From Urophycis tenuis (lineage: Eukaryota > Chordata > Actinopteri > Gadiformes > Phycidae), in the NCBI GenBank assembly GCA_036785325.1, contig JAXIVH010000010.1, forward strand, positions 5,899,284 to 5,963,283: a stretch of 64,000 bases of DNA, given 5' to 3'. How positions within the stretch are numbered: the first letter of the stretch is position 1; the number at the start of each line of letters is the position of its first letter. The notes under the pieces were generated by a model, which was not told the origin of the DNA, did no database searches, and saw nothing but the letters and a program-made list of their open reading frames with translations. Made by a program: the position numbers and the translations under genes. Shown piece by piece: positions 28,321-41,125 of the stretch.

Positions 28321-31300
28321 AGGTCAACCATTGACTACTTAGCGCGTGTACGTGTCAACGTGTCGTCTGCACGCCGTTCTTATCCGCCACGCCAAGGAAC
28401 ATGGAAATCATCAGATCACAGCAGGGTTTCCGCTCGCTGTTATTTTGGCGTTTTAACGTTGGCTGAACATATTCAAATTTAGCAGCCAAAGGTTCAATGT
28501 AACGGCCATACACACGTGTATATATAATGTGCTTGGCGCTAGTATACATGTTTTAAAACAAGGCCAAACTCTTTGTGTGGGAACAAAAAGGTGGTCTGAA
28601 AGAAGAGAGGCTATTTTTCAGTTTTTTCGGATGCTGGAAACGACGTACACAAATCACCGACCTGCCGCACAAACCAAACATTTGCAAAAATCATGTGTCA
28701 AAACACAATCTCAAATTCAACTTGGATTGCTAAAAAAAAAGAAAAAAAAAAAAGGCACAACAGTCTCAAAACAGAAATGTAAATTCAAGCATGCAGGGAA
28801 CCTTCCAGGAAACAAACCCTTATCCGTTTGTTATTCTTCTTTTTTTTCCGCTCCGTCTCTCTGGTGTCCTAAAATATGACAACAAACCATCCATCCGCCT
28901 TGACTATGACCAATAGCTGCCAAAAATGTTTACACTGGCAAAGGTTGGCCCGGCGACTTGTTGTTTACCACACAGCTCAAAAACCTTGACAAAAAGACCT
29001 CGTCCCGAAGGAGAAACAACGTAATATTACATAACAGACGAGCGGCTGCTGGTACTGCCGTAATAGTGGTAGCCTGCAAAGAGAGTTATGGTGCACGTCA
29101 CTATGTCTGTATATACACGAATGTCAAGTTGACCAAGGCTCAGACTAATTTAAAAAGTGACAAGGGACTAAATGTTAAAGCCCTTTAGCGAACAAAGGGT
29201 AAAACGAGCAAAGGGTAAAAAAGACCAGACTCAACTGAAGGGAAATGTCAAACATCATTGCCATTAACAGATCTAAAGATACCACTGCAAATGGGCTTGC
29301 GTTAATGGCTGCTGATCGGTGGTACAATTGGAGTTGCAATGTAAACCTCGTAGTTCCGAGCGCATTAGCAACAAGGGAGATGTTTTCCTTCACGGCCATA
29401 TGAAGCGTATATATCAACAGACGAAACCGACACGTGTCCACTGTAACAAACGCTGACACGTGACGCAACGATCAAAACGGTTGGCTCTCTCCGCATTCAT
29501 GCATCTCAGCTGTGAGAGAGCTGCTCGCTGCAGGCATGACTGGAAACAAATGGACAACACATTGCACTTGTGGAGAATTGTATGAACAGGCAGTAATAGA
29601 ACTTGCTCTGCTGTTAATATTCTCCCTTTCTGCCCTTCCTTCCTTCCTTCCTTCCTTCCTTCCTTCCCAAAGCTCACATATCACACGTGACCTGTGATAA
29701 ACCCAGCGACGTAATGCTGCACGAGACCACAGCCCAGCACTCAGCAGGGCACAGCAACCATTTGGACATAATGAAGAGCCGCTGGGAATTTTGTAGAAGC
29801 TGTGTTGTGATAATTTGCAAAAATGCTGCATCCTGGACAACCGCGTGTGGCGAGTTCAACATAATGACACCGTGGAGCCAGAAACAAAAAACAAACAAGA
29901 CACGTTTTCAGAAAGATTTCGGGGGGGAAAGAGTTTTAAAAAAATACAGTGGAGCTAAATGCTGGAGTGAGGAAGACAGAGAAAATGGCAGTTTTCGGTG
30001 CCACATGCCAGCCGGTCTGGTGCCAGGACTGAGGCCAAAGAAACTATGAGCCGTCTTCTCTAACCATAGCCCGGAATGAAACACTGGTGCCGGACAGCAG
30101 AGGAAGATGACAGAGCAGCGCTGAAATTCCCCAGTACGCCCCACCCTGAACTTCCAGGAAACATCCAGCCAGGAGAAAGAGAGGGAGGGACGGTTGGCGG
30201 TAATTTTCCAGGAGTCATCTGGGGATCGGTTGGTCTCTGTGACATCAGCTCTCCATGTCAATGGGTTGGGCCATTCTTAAAGAAAGCAGGCGGCCGTCGC
30301 CCATAACGGAGCACAAAAACATAACAATGGGGAAAAACGGCAGCCAAAATAAGCCACATTTGACCGAAATTAGTCTTATCGCCTGATATGAAAGAGCAAA
30401 CTCACTGCACTTTGTCCTTCCTATTGTCCAGCTATCAGTCCAAGATGGCTGGAGTCAGGGTTGAGGAGGACACAACTTAGCTCCGCCTTCAAGAGCAAAC
30501 TGTTCCACATTCAATATTCAGTCTGGAAAGGTGCAAAGTCCACCTGGTTAAGACACAGAGAGGATCATCGGCCTGGGGCTCCTCCCAGACCAAACACATG
30601 GGCATGTGTACCGACTATAATAACTTCCGCCAGGCGATGGCAAATTAAATACATGTTTCTGTAACAGTTTACGTAAGTGAATAAAAATATAGATTTACCT
30701 TACTAAATTTAATCATATGACAGTATCAACAGTTCTACCTGACACGGGAGGTGTTTGGGTTCCTGTTCTCTTGCACTATGTGTCCAAAATCATTTACACG
30801 CATCTGCTTTCATTGGGGGTTTGTTTGGCCAAACGTGAATGTGCCATGATGTGGCCAGTGTGACTGTGTCTGACACAGTCAGAGTGCAGACACAGTCAAC
30901 CCCAGTAGAGTTGCCTCGTACTCAGTCCTCCTTCATTCTCACTGGTCGTGTCCACGCTTCTAAAGTCCAAAATGACAAGACGAGCAACATAATCACATCC
31001 CTCGTCGTCCATTTTGTTTGTTTTAACTCGGAGCACACCTAGTGCTTAGCCAGACGGTTATTGTGCAAGGCCTAAAAATCTATGGCAATCATCCTGCAGG
31101 GCCACGCACAGACCTGTACCTTGTCTCGCGGGAGGGAGGGACCCGATGCATCATGCCACCCGTAGGGACTTAAGGGTGAGCGGTTCCCGGTAAAAGATAG
31201 ACACGTGGTGTGGATACGGGTTAGGTTTGGTCCCATGGTTGCCTTTTGTGACCGGCTAGGCAAGTCAAGCAGCGAAGGGTAAAGACTGGAATTAGAGCTG

Positions 31301-31422
31301 GACAATTATTAGCACTAGATTATTTTGATAAGATGTTGGAAAAGCAATGAGTCTGGTTTATCCCAACTCATAACATTGTTTTGATTAATTGTCAAATTCT
31401 AACTATTTAACGGTTGTTGTTC

Positions 31423-31471
<49 letters not shown>

Positions 31472-31971
31472 AAATGAAACGTGATTACTGGAATACATGA
31501 GTTCTTGCTTGACCCATCACTCGTGACTGGTATCAAGAGCCTGAGAGCCCAGCTAACGAATGGGCTTGGAAATGACACAAGCAGAGTTCAGGCTGTTTGA
31601 ATCACTCAACCAAAATGGAAAAAAGTCACAAGGGTTTGACCATTATAAGCCTGTAGCAGGTCAGTCGCAGAACACCTCGTGCCGAGTATTACGCCACGTC
31701 TTAGTTGTACCACAAACCTCAAGTGAGGACAAATCAGACAACACCGGCCCAATGAAGAGGTTGAACACAGGATTCTCAAGCTCATCTCACTTCTACACAG
31801 CATCCATTTCCATCCACACAATCACACCAACATACAGTGTACCAATACTCACGGCTATACTTAGCTCAGCAACAAAAATACAAGTCAAGAAAGTAGGTTA
31901 CCCCTATTGCCTCACATGATGCCTTCACTGTCTACAGAGAAACCGTGGCATGCTGAGAGTAAAGAAACAGG
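28321..31971. other. Non-coding stretch, probably fhip1b 5' UTR intron
   Basis: No frame resembles a known protein. Apart from the TTCC tract and a CA/TA tract at about 31431-31472 I see no clear element. If the candidate untranslated exons at 32.0-35.3 kb are real, this is intron. Confidence 0.45.
29636..29668. repeat. (TTCC)8 microsatellite
   Basis: Tetranucleotide tract of about 33 bp in the region upstream of fhip1b coding exon 1. Confidence 0.9.
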
Positions 31972-32055
31972 CCTATCAATTAAGCAAACAATCTTACCTG
32001 ACCTGTAGCCGGTCCTATCAATTAAGCAAGCAATCTTACCTGACCCGTAGCCGGT
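31972..32055. repeat. 42-bp tandem duplication (two copies)
   Basis: Copies at 31972-32013 and 32014-32055 differ at two positions. Each contains CAATCTTACCTGACC, which on the minus strand is GTCAGGTAAGATTG, a full-consensus splice donor. Confidence 0.95.
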
Positions 32056-32094
32056 CAGCACCGTAGACTAAATCGTCATGCTGGCCCTGGTCCA
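32040..32094 (-). other. fhip1b: Candidate untranslated exon of fhip1b
   Basis: On the minus strand a strong acceptor (CTTCTCCCTTTCAG, ending 32095) and donor (GTCAG/GTAAGA, 32039-32038) enclose 55 nt. Owing to the tandem duplication a second identical donor lies 42 nt downstream, allowing a 97-nt form (31998-32094). It fits the need for exons upstream of the acceptor at 27446. No transcript evidence is available. Confidence 0.4.
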
Positions 32095-33096
32095 CTGAAA
32101 GGGAGAAGCATGGCACATGGCCCCCCCAGCTGCTCTCGGGGTTTCGGCGTAGCCTGGAACCGTTCGGACGAGGCCTTGTACCTGCGGGATGTAAACGTTG
32201 TGGAGTGTGATGTGATGTGTTCACGGTGGTGAAAGAGACACGGTGGTACATGGTCTTTCAAAAAGGAGTTCATTCCAATGATCAGCTCAGCTACTGTCTT
32301 ACCCCCTCTAAGTAGATGATGGTGACAGGTTATTAGGGATTTCGTATGGGAACTTTGACTGCACATTTCTGAAGGGGGAGATTATAACACAAAACGGCTC
32401 TAAGTGTTAATAATGGGCAGGCAGTGGGAGGACAATGCGGCCGGGTTTTCCGTTTTGGACACATTCACACATTAGTTTGATGGGCTTTCCGAAAGAAAAA
32501 AACCTGCGCAAACAACATGATTTTATAAACCCTTGCATGCTTAGCAGCTTAAGTACTTGTGACTTTGCCTGGGGAGACAACCGTTTCTGCAGCGTAGTTC
32601 ATTTTTACCTTTAAAAGACAACCTTCTTGCAAAGACACTCCAAGGACTAATTTTATGTCTAAAGCGCTCTTCTGTCTCTAAAACCTATGGGAGGGGAAAA
32701 AAGGCGCATCTATGGATCTCAAATGAGTGGGCATAGCGAGTCAAACATGATCTACGTTGTTTTCAGGCAAAGTTATTTTAGCAGAAATAAACCAAGATAA
32801 GCATCTTATGTCTAAATGACTGCAAAATGGAGCTTAACAGAACAGCCCTTGTACTGTGATCAGCTTTCAGTTAGCCCAATGAAATCCAACTAACAAAAAG
32901 CCCTGAAGGAGTGGGAAGCATTGTGTCTGGATTCAGATCTTGAGATATACTTCTACTATCCTTCGTCAAACATGGTCTCAACTCTAATGTATGAGGCTCC
33001 AGCAAATGATCCAAATAGGGCAAAGGTAACAAGGTCAATGAAGGTAGAATAATAATCTGCACCCTTGGTATAATCAAAGTGGCTTTCAGCTAGACT

Positions 33097-33099
33097 GTG

Positions 33100-33167
<68 letters not shown>

Positions 33168-33173
33168 TTGTGC

Positions 33174-33213
<40 letters not shown>

Positions 33214-33260
33214 CCGCATATTAACACTCACAGAGTATGTGGGTTTCAGTGCGGGGGTGT

Positions 33261-33302
<42 letters not shown>

Positions 33303-33310
33303 GTCTGTGT
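33097..33310. repeat. Two (GT)n microsatellites
   Basis: GT blocks at about 33097-33209 (with a small TATGTGCTTGTGCTT interruption) and about 33257-33310, separated by about 47 bp of unique sequence. Confidence 0.95.
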
Positions 33311-34344
33311 GTAGCACTACACTTTAAACTCCATTATTTACTATGACTTGCAGGCCGCAGGAAAGGCTGCGAGATGCGCTGAGCAAAACCAAAGGGAGCG
33401 TGAATCAGCGTCCTCTTTCTCTCTAGCTTGAATCCCGTTGAACGTTCCTGGGGTGTAATGCAGGGGAGGCTGAGGGCACAGAGCATCACATCCCCGGAAC
33501 CAAAACTTACACCACAGCTTACCCAACCTGTGTGCTTCATTAAGAGAACACAACAGAGAAGAACAGCAGAACAGAAGCAGCCCGTCATCCTGTTACAGGC
33601 CTACATGTTATAAAGGCGGGCCAGTTTCTGCAATTACTAATTGCTTGCTTTGAAATGAAAGTCCAATGTTTGGCCTAAACTCCCCTAATAACTTTGCATG
33701 CAACTGAAATCCTTGATTTTAAAGCTCAGTGTAATCTCATTGGATGTCATTAAAAAAAAAAGCCACACAACCGGACACAGAGGACACCATGCAACAAGTC
33801 TAATCTATCTAATCTGTCTGACAACCTTTAATCTATATTGTGGCTGAGTAAAAAAAAAAAAAAAAAAGTAAATGATTTCCCCCTCAGGGCCATACTTCAG
33901 AACCATAAAATGTAAAACAGGTTCCAAGTTCACCTGCGGGTTCCAATGCAGGCAGTTAACCTGTTTAACCAGGGCAGCTTAATGTTTGCAAATAACTTGA
34001 GTGAGTGATCTGAATATTACATGTCGACACATGTCATTCATCTGCTCTAGCATAACTACAAGGGACCATCTGAGAGGCGTATGCCCTTTCAATATAAACG
34101 GGGCCTTGTTATGACCAAAAACATTGGCATGCTCTAGTTTGGCAGAGCATTACTTTCTTTCAGCTTCGGGAAAAGTCAGTGATTCCATTCTCCAGTAAAT
34201 AAAGGCAGAATGAAAAGAGTACAAGCTAATGGAAATTCGTTTTGTATGGCTTGGATAGTTTGCCCTCGGCAAAACAATGCAAGACAATATTGCGTATTTC
34301 GAGAAGTAGAACCAAGCATGATGCCTTTTCAAAAGTAACGCTAA

Positions 34345-34346
<2 letters not shown>

Positions 34347-34405
<59 letters not shown>
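34347..34405. repeat. (GT)n microsatellite
   Basis: Pure GT tract of about 59 bp in the putative fhip1b 5' intron. Confidence 0.95.
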
Positions 34406-34406
<1 letters not shown>

Positions 34407-34936
34407 CATGCTCAGTAATTTACTGTGACTTGGCGTGAGGGATTTCAGACCTTTTGGGGACATTGGGCCAAATGATCGAATATACACAAGTAAATCAGCC
34501 CATTTTATCAAAAAGAATAAAATAAAATACGCATGTATAATACTTCACAGTTGTTTACTTGTTACGTGATGGCCACAGTCATCAACCCCCGCACCGCATT
34601 TATAGTTCAGATGTCCCATTCAGATGCATGGCAGCACGCGTCACTGCTTCCACAGACCCGTTATAGTAACCATAGTTATAGTAACCATCCGATCTCCGAT
34701 ACGATATGATGGACGATTTGTTTAGAGCTGTGGTTCCCAAAATCATTTGCCTGAGAGCCGTGTATCAACGAGGCAACACTCAGTACATGTCAACAGTGTC
34801 CCGTTATTAAAAGCAGGCTGGCGGTGCTAAAGCCCCGAGCTAAAAGAGGATCCACTCACAGGTATATCTGACCTGAAACAGCTGTATTACTTTGCTGCTT
34901 TGACGGTGAGACAGATCACATGCATGAGTGTCTTAC

Positions 34937-34970
34937 CTTGAATGCCCACGGGTTCTCAAGTGTTGGGGTC
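34937..34970 (-). other. fhip1b: Candidate small untranslated exon of fhip1b
   Basis: The minus strand has a C-rich tract (CCCCCCTCCCCTAG) then TTTGCAACAG ending at 34971, and a donor CAAG/GTAAGAC at 34936. The enclosed 34 nt could be a small exon. Splice signals only. Confidence 0.3.
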
Positions 34971-35269
34971 CTGTTGCAAAGCTAGGGGAGGGGGGGTGCT
35001 AATACACCAAATCCACGGATGCCAGTTAGCTTGCTGCTAATGCGGCTAGTAGCAGGCTGGTTTGTTAATTCCACCAGATCAGCCCAGTAGTTGGACGTTT
35101 AACGCACGAATAAACGCCCGTAGACAGCTCGTCATCTGGTGCTGGTGCACTGACAGCTGCGACGCACGCAACCACTTCTTCATTAGACATGCCACGCAGT
35201 CTTGAGCAAGAGATACACATCTCCTTCTGTGGTTTCACAGTCACTCTCCCTTTTCCGCAGCCATCTTAC

Positions 35270-35400
35270 TTGGACTCCGCTGTCACACAAACACCCACAC
35301 GTAGGGGACGCTATGACGCGCTGAGTGCAAGGATGGGTGAGGATGCGCGTGTGGGCCGCTGCGCTGATGGATCCGAAGAACGACCCATTTGGGTAATTTG
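35270..35400 (-). promoter_or_regulatory. fhip1b: Candidate fhip1b first exon and promoter
   Basis: On the minus strand the sequence GTCCAA/GTAAGATGG gives a good donor at 35269. The same bases with the following GC form AAGATGGC, a YY1-type core often found at vertebrate transcription starts. The sequence to the right (up to about 35400) is richer in CpG than its surroundings (ACGCTATGACGCGC, GATGCGCG). This would put the fhip1b start about 3.2 kb from the cnga4 ATG, facing away from it. Inference from motifs only. Confidence 0.3.
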
Positions 35401-35799
35401 ATCATCATAAGTGATGGGAATACACAGTTCCGTCTGTCATTCATACACCATGAACGTGTAATCCAATAGATGGAAGTTACATGAATAGGACCACAGGTAC
35501 ATTTATCTCATCCAGCCCATGCATGCTAAAAAAATGAATCCAAGTTTGGGACAGGGACAACATGAGGTCAGAGTGAACCTTAAAGGCAATGTCAATTATC
35601 ATTGTATTGTCAATTGTCCATATTCATAACCATATTCCATCTATTCCTTATGCTAATTCTACTGTCATTCAGATTATTTGTGCCTTTCTGATTTCCATTG
35701 AATCCAATGTTTAAACATTAAAATGTGGAATTGTATTTACGCGATTATGATTTGCCGGTGTCACTGTTTGACATTCAGCTAGCAAGGCATTAATATCAG

Positions 35800-36175
35800 A
35801 ATGAGAATCAGAATGGACTTTATCGCCAGATCTTGTAACACGTACAAGGACTTTAATTGTCTTGGTGTTTGGTGCATACAACAACAATATACATAGTAAA
35901 AAAAAACATTCACGTAAAGGAAATAAAATATGAAAAGCTGTCGCATGGAAGGTAGGCCTAATTGTTACACTTGTTGTTATACGCCCAGTTTTTCTGGGTG
36001 TATTATATTTTGTACTATTTTGTTATTGCACTATTATGTTATCTGTTATGTTATATGTTGTCTGTTACAATTATTGCACATTTGGAGTTTGGAGAAATGC
36101 AATTTCGATCTGTATAATTACTTGCGCTAATTGTACGGTACGATGACAATAAAGTTCACTTTGGCTTTGACTTTG
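35800..36175 (+). mobile_element. LINE 3' end fragments
   Basis: AGAATGGACTTTATCGCCAG followed by ACACGTACAAGGACTTTAAT on one side, and a terminal piece ending in CGATGACAATAAAGTTCACT on the other. Both resemble 3' ends of fish non-LTR elements. The first reads as the reverse orientation, so two insertions may be joined here. Confidence 0.5.
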
Positions 36176-36724
36176 ATATAATGTATGTCTGTATGTATAT
36201 GTTATGTCAAATAAAATAGTGCATGATAGTACTGGAGAATGTCTACTACTGTATATCAGACGTCCATCCGAGATGTTGTAGGTGGCTTATTGAAGCTAGA
36301 ATGTATCACAGTGCTGTGACCTTGAAGTACAATGCCACTCGTTTGGATAGTCTTGCCGCTGGCCTGCACCGAAATACACAAACATACACCCCTTTGCTCC
36401 TTTGGTCCTACAACAACCCTGCCAAAGTGCCCTCACGGTGCCTCTAGAGAAATAGCTATCAAGGACCCTTTGGAACGGTCCCCCTGTGACGCCCTTATAG
36501 AGAACACATCATCGAGTGCCCTACGGTGGATATACTGTAACTTGACACAATCCAGGGCCCGGTCGTATGGAAAGGCTCTAGAAAACGTTTTTGCAGAAGA
36601 AAAAAAAAAAAAAATTGGTTTAAGTGTCTCCGAGCAAGTGAGCTGTGCTGTAACTATATCACAGGGGTAATAATATAACTTACAAATAAACCAAATCCCA
36701 TTATATCCAAAATCCAATTTGGTG

Positions 36725-37395
36725 CAGGTCCAGATCGTTCAGTTTGCCTGCACAACACCGGATGCTCTGGCATCGCCTGCCAGATGGCAGCACAGTGAAA
36801 AAGTTCATGTGATGGGTGCTGGGAGTCCTTAATAAACCCTGAGAGCTTTCCACAGGCAGAATGTGTGGTAGGTTCCCTGTAGGGCGGGGAGCTCTAATCT
36901 ACCAATTATGTGCTCTGCAGTCCTGACAACACTGCGTAAGACCTCACCCTCTCTTGGCCACACTGCGATGCAGGCGGCCAGAATGCTCAACAGTGCACCT
37001 GAAAATGTTGGTGAGGATGACTCAGTGCACACCGAATACTTCAGTCCCCTCGGTAGAGCGCGAGATGTTTTCCGAGCGCGAGGAGACCGGGTAAGGTCAT
37101 CGTTGATGTGCGCCCAAGGGAGCAGCTGACCCTTTTTTTCCGCCACAGTGCCATTGACGTGTTTGGGTGCACGCTCCTCCCCCCAGCATGGCCTCCTGAG
37201 GTCCACAATCATCTCTATTGTCTTGCTGACGTTGAGATGGAGGTTCCGGCCGAGGTGCCGACCTTCTCTCTGCCGGCTGACTCATCGCAGTTCGTGATGA
37301 GGCCCACAATGGGCCAGGGATTGTATGCATTTCATAGGAACAAACACATGCTTGGGCGTTCACTAGTTTGCACAAGAACCTCAAATGGAATGTAA
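36725..37395 (-). mobile_element. Degraded LINE reverse transcriptase C-terminal fragment
   Basis: Minus-strand reading gives pieces typical of the C-terminal end of CR1/L2-type fish LINE proteins: LNVSKTIEMIVDLRRP, then a block with HINDDLT, then VVRTAEHIIGRLELPALQGT and an arginine-rich LLPSGRR-like end near 36780. Frameshifts and lost residues are evident and the catalytic YXDD region is absent, so it is a dead copy. Confidence 0.65.
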
Positions 37396-37553
37396 AAGGG
37401 ATTCTGCTCCATGGGCGCCGTTCCTCCTGTAGGGTTATTGGTGACAGGTGATGGAATATTTTACGTCACCTGTTGCTAACTCACCTGCCCTCAAATCAGC
37501 TCTCGGCAGCCATGCCCCGAGGCCCAGCCACCCACGCCTCCTCCTCGTGTATG

Positions 37554-37595
<42 letters not shown>

Positions 37596-38575
37596 CACAC
37601 ACACACACACCCTTTCACATCACTTTTCATCAACATTCCTCCCCACACAGTAATACATTTACATTCAAACTACAACACATTTTCCATGTAATGTCTTTTG
37701 AATGTAACTCTTAAATAGTGTTTAGACATATGCTATCTTCCAAAATTGTAGGCTACTGACAATGGTTGCTATGGTATTCAGGTTACGGCGACTGAGCCCT
37801 TTTAACAGTAGTGCTGACACACGCAGGAGCCCTCATGATAGCCTGAGAAAGCTGAGGAGGGTAACAGCGAACCAGTGGGTTAAAGAAAAAAACACATTAT
37901 TTACCCTTCCAGGAGAACTTTGTTTTTTTACCCTTTCATCAAGAGACAGCATAGTAGATTATGGATTAAGTAAAACAAGGGAGACATCTACAGGACAAAA
38001 TCAAAATTACACATTGAGGGCGTTAACATTTACGCCATTCATTTTAGAAAAATAATAAAATTAAAAAAAAGAAATTATTAAAAGAGATTATTACATTCTG
38101 AGTAATAGTAAAAACTCTCCTCATTTATTCAATTTCTTTCTAATGAGGCAATAAATAAACCAACTTGTTTACAGGTCTGTATGTTTTTAGGTGGGCTTTT
38201 ACCCACAAATTATTTAATGTAATGGTCATAAGTCCTGCCTGAGAGACTGCAGTATGTTTTAGATAATCTTCCGAAAATAAACATATACTAATACATGTGA
38301 CAGATCCGCCACCATCACCACCACCACCAACAACAACATCAACAGCCCCAGTTGATACCAGACTTCTTAAGGTGAAAGCAAAGACAATCTCCCCAGGGAA
38401 CCCTGGGTCATCTGTTGTGGCTCCACTCCCATGGAGACCGGCATCATCACCAGGTGACACACCAGGCGCTCTCGGTGCCCGTTGTCATGTGGTAAACTCA
38501 CAGCCGGGTCGACACACAAGGAACAAAGGTCATCCCTGACACGAGAGACAACGTGCGTTCATGTGAACCGCCAGC
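37396..38575. other. Spacer upstream of cnga4
   Basis: It holds a CA microsatellite (37557-37611) and a CACCATCACCACCACCACCA simple stretch at about 38305-38340. A frame at about 38297-38539 (PPPTTTSTAPVDTRLLKVK) stays open but joins in no workable phase to cnga4 exon 1, so I do not call it coding. The cnga4 promoter must lie here but shows no motif I trust. Confidence 0.4.
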
Positions 38576-41050
38576 ATGCAAACGATGAGGATGGAGAAGG
38601 AAGGGGAGGTGAAGATCCCAACGAAGCGCTGGCAGAGGCTAATCAGATGGCGCCAGGCGCAGAAGGTGGACGGGGAGGGAGAGGACACAAAGGAAGGGAC
38701 AAAGAATGACAACACTCCTTGGAAAGTGAAGCTCAAAAGGAAGTGAGTGACCTCATACTAAATATAGCCAGCCACCATCTATTTAAAGAAACAACAATAT
38801 GTTGTAATAATTGAAAATTTTTCCTATTGTTGCTACATTGTTTTTATTTTATTTTATACCAAAACATAGATACCTGCATGTTACGCTCTGATTTAAAATG
38901 TCAAAATGTAATCAAAACCTGGGTTAATGCACACCATATGCACACTCCTTGCACTTCATTGAGCACTCTAATCATTATTGTGATATGTTCTTATATTCCG
39001 TTACACTGGAAAGTCTGACAGAGTGGATCGTTGATCCATCAGAGGAATTCTATTATGTATGGCTCCAGGTCATGATCATCCCCATCTTCTACAATGCTGT
39101 GATCATTATCTGCAGGTAGGTGTACTGCATTGCCCTGCATGATTCCAGCCACGCAGTCTGGCCTTTCTCCCATTCAACACCACTTTGTTTGCGTCCCCAG
39201 GACATGCTTCGAACAAATTCAGATGACCTATCTTGCCGTGTGGCTTACATTGGACTACCTCTCTGACCTGATGTTTGTCGCTGACATGATCATAAAAGTC
39301 CGCACTGGTAATTACACACGGAGCTACACATTGTTGTAGCCACTGAGCTCCTATTGTTGTACTGTACTGTCTAAAGCCTTGAGAGAATCCTGGACATGTT
39401 GCATACATTTCACATTATCAACTGCTTTAGGACACGCTGACAGTGTATGTGTATTTAAAGCGCTTGAGGCAAATGTTTGTATGTCTGAATAGTTTTCTTT
39501 AAATCTAAGTTTCTGAGTGAAATCTTGTTTTTTTTGCCATCATGTCCCAAAAAGGGTACCATTCACTTTGATGTGTCTGCCTGCTCTCCACAGGTTACCT
39601 GGATCAGGGCATCCTGATCCAGGACCGAGCCCTGCTAAAGAAGCGCTACATGCGCTCCGTTCATTTCAAATTGGACCTGTGCTCCCTGCTGCCCACGGAC
39701 CTGCTCTACCTCTGCTTTGACATCCACACGCCGCTGGTCCGGGTCAACCGGTTCCTGCATATGGCGCGGCTCGGCGAGGCCCTGGACCGCATGGAGACGC
39801 GCACCTCCTACCCAAACACCTTCCGCATCTCCAAGCTGATGCTCTACATCTTCGTCCTGATCCACTGGAACGCCTGCCTCTATTTTGCGCTGTCCAAATA
39901 CATCGGCCTGGGGGCCGACCGCTGGGTCTACCCCAACGCCAGCCGGCCCGTTTTCAACTCCATGCGGCGCCAGTACTTCTACTGCTTCTGGTTCTCGGCG
40001 CAGATCTTCACCACAGTGGGCGACACGCCCCTGCCGGACAGAGAAGAGGAGTACCTGTTCATGATCGCCGACCTGCTCATCGCCGTGCTGGTGTTCGCCT
40101 CGATCGTGGGGAACGTCGGCAACGTCATCACAAATCTGAGGGATCGCGATAACGTGTTTTTCCCGAACCACGAGCTGGTGAGAGCGGGCTCGATTTTGAT
40201 CGTCGTTAAATTCACACAATAAGCACGAGCAAAGGTGAAAACTCAGCCCCGCCGCTCGTCTCTTTGTCGTCGTCTCAGGTGAAGGTCTACCTGCGCAGCC
40301 GGCACATCAGCAAGGACCTGCGGAAGCGCGTCAGCGACTGGTACCAGCACCTCTACATCAACAAGAAGATCACACGGGAGAACGAGATCCTCAAGCAGCT
40401 GCCGGTTCAGCTGCAGACGGAGATCGCGGTCAGCGTTCACCTCCCCACCCTCTCCAAGGTCACCATCTTCCAGAGCTGCGAGAAGAGCCTGCTGGAGGAG
40501 CTCGTGCTGAAACTCACGCCCCAGGTCAGAGGTCAAATGATGACGACTGAAAGTGTCCATCCATGCTCGTTGTAGTCCTGTGTGTGAATCCAGGTGATTT
40601 TCATCTGATTAGGTCTCTAATTAGGTTATCCAGTTTATTAATACCACTGTTACTGCTGGTAGTTTGCGTAGTTCTGTGTACTGATACTATTACTATAATA
40701 GAACAGGTTCATATGTTGTTTTGACGATACGGTATTGGATGGATGATGAACGTGTTTAGTTCACCATCAAGGCTTCATCATTGCTCTTTACCTTCCTTAT
40801 CAATGACTGTGTCCTGCAGGTGTACAGTCCAGGGGAGTACGTTTGCAAGAAGGGAGATGTGGGCCACGAAATGTACATCATTAAGGAGGGTAAACTCGCC
40901 GTGGTGGCAGACGACGGCGTCACACAATATGCTGTGCTCAGCGATGGGAACTTTTTTGGGGAGATCAGCATTCTTAACATTAAAGGTACGAATGCTAATG
41001 AAAATGGTGCCAAACGTACATAGCTGGGTTGAGGTAATGAAGTGAAGATT

Positions 41051-41125
<75 letters not shown>

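Noticed and set aside
35039..35190. 41-codon minus-strand frame (MSNEEVVACVAAV...)
   Set aside because: Short, no homology recognised, and it overlaps the region suggested as fhip1b 5' sequence; no evidence that it is translated.
38297..38539. Pro/Thr-rich frame considered as an upstream cnga4 exon
   Set aside because: Its possible donor (CACCAG/GTGACA) leaves phase 1, and joining to the acceptor-like site before 38576 gives an immediate stop. Exon 1 already has its own ATG with an upstream in-frame stop.
39635..40219. 194-codon minus-strand frame opposite cnga4 exon 4
   Set aside because: Antisense shadow of a GC-rich exon; the plus strand gives an unmistakable channel protein.
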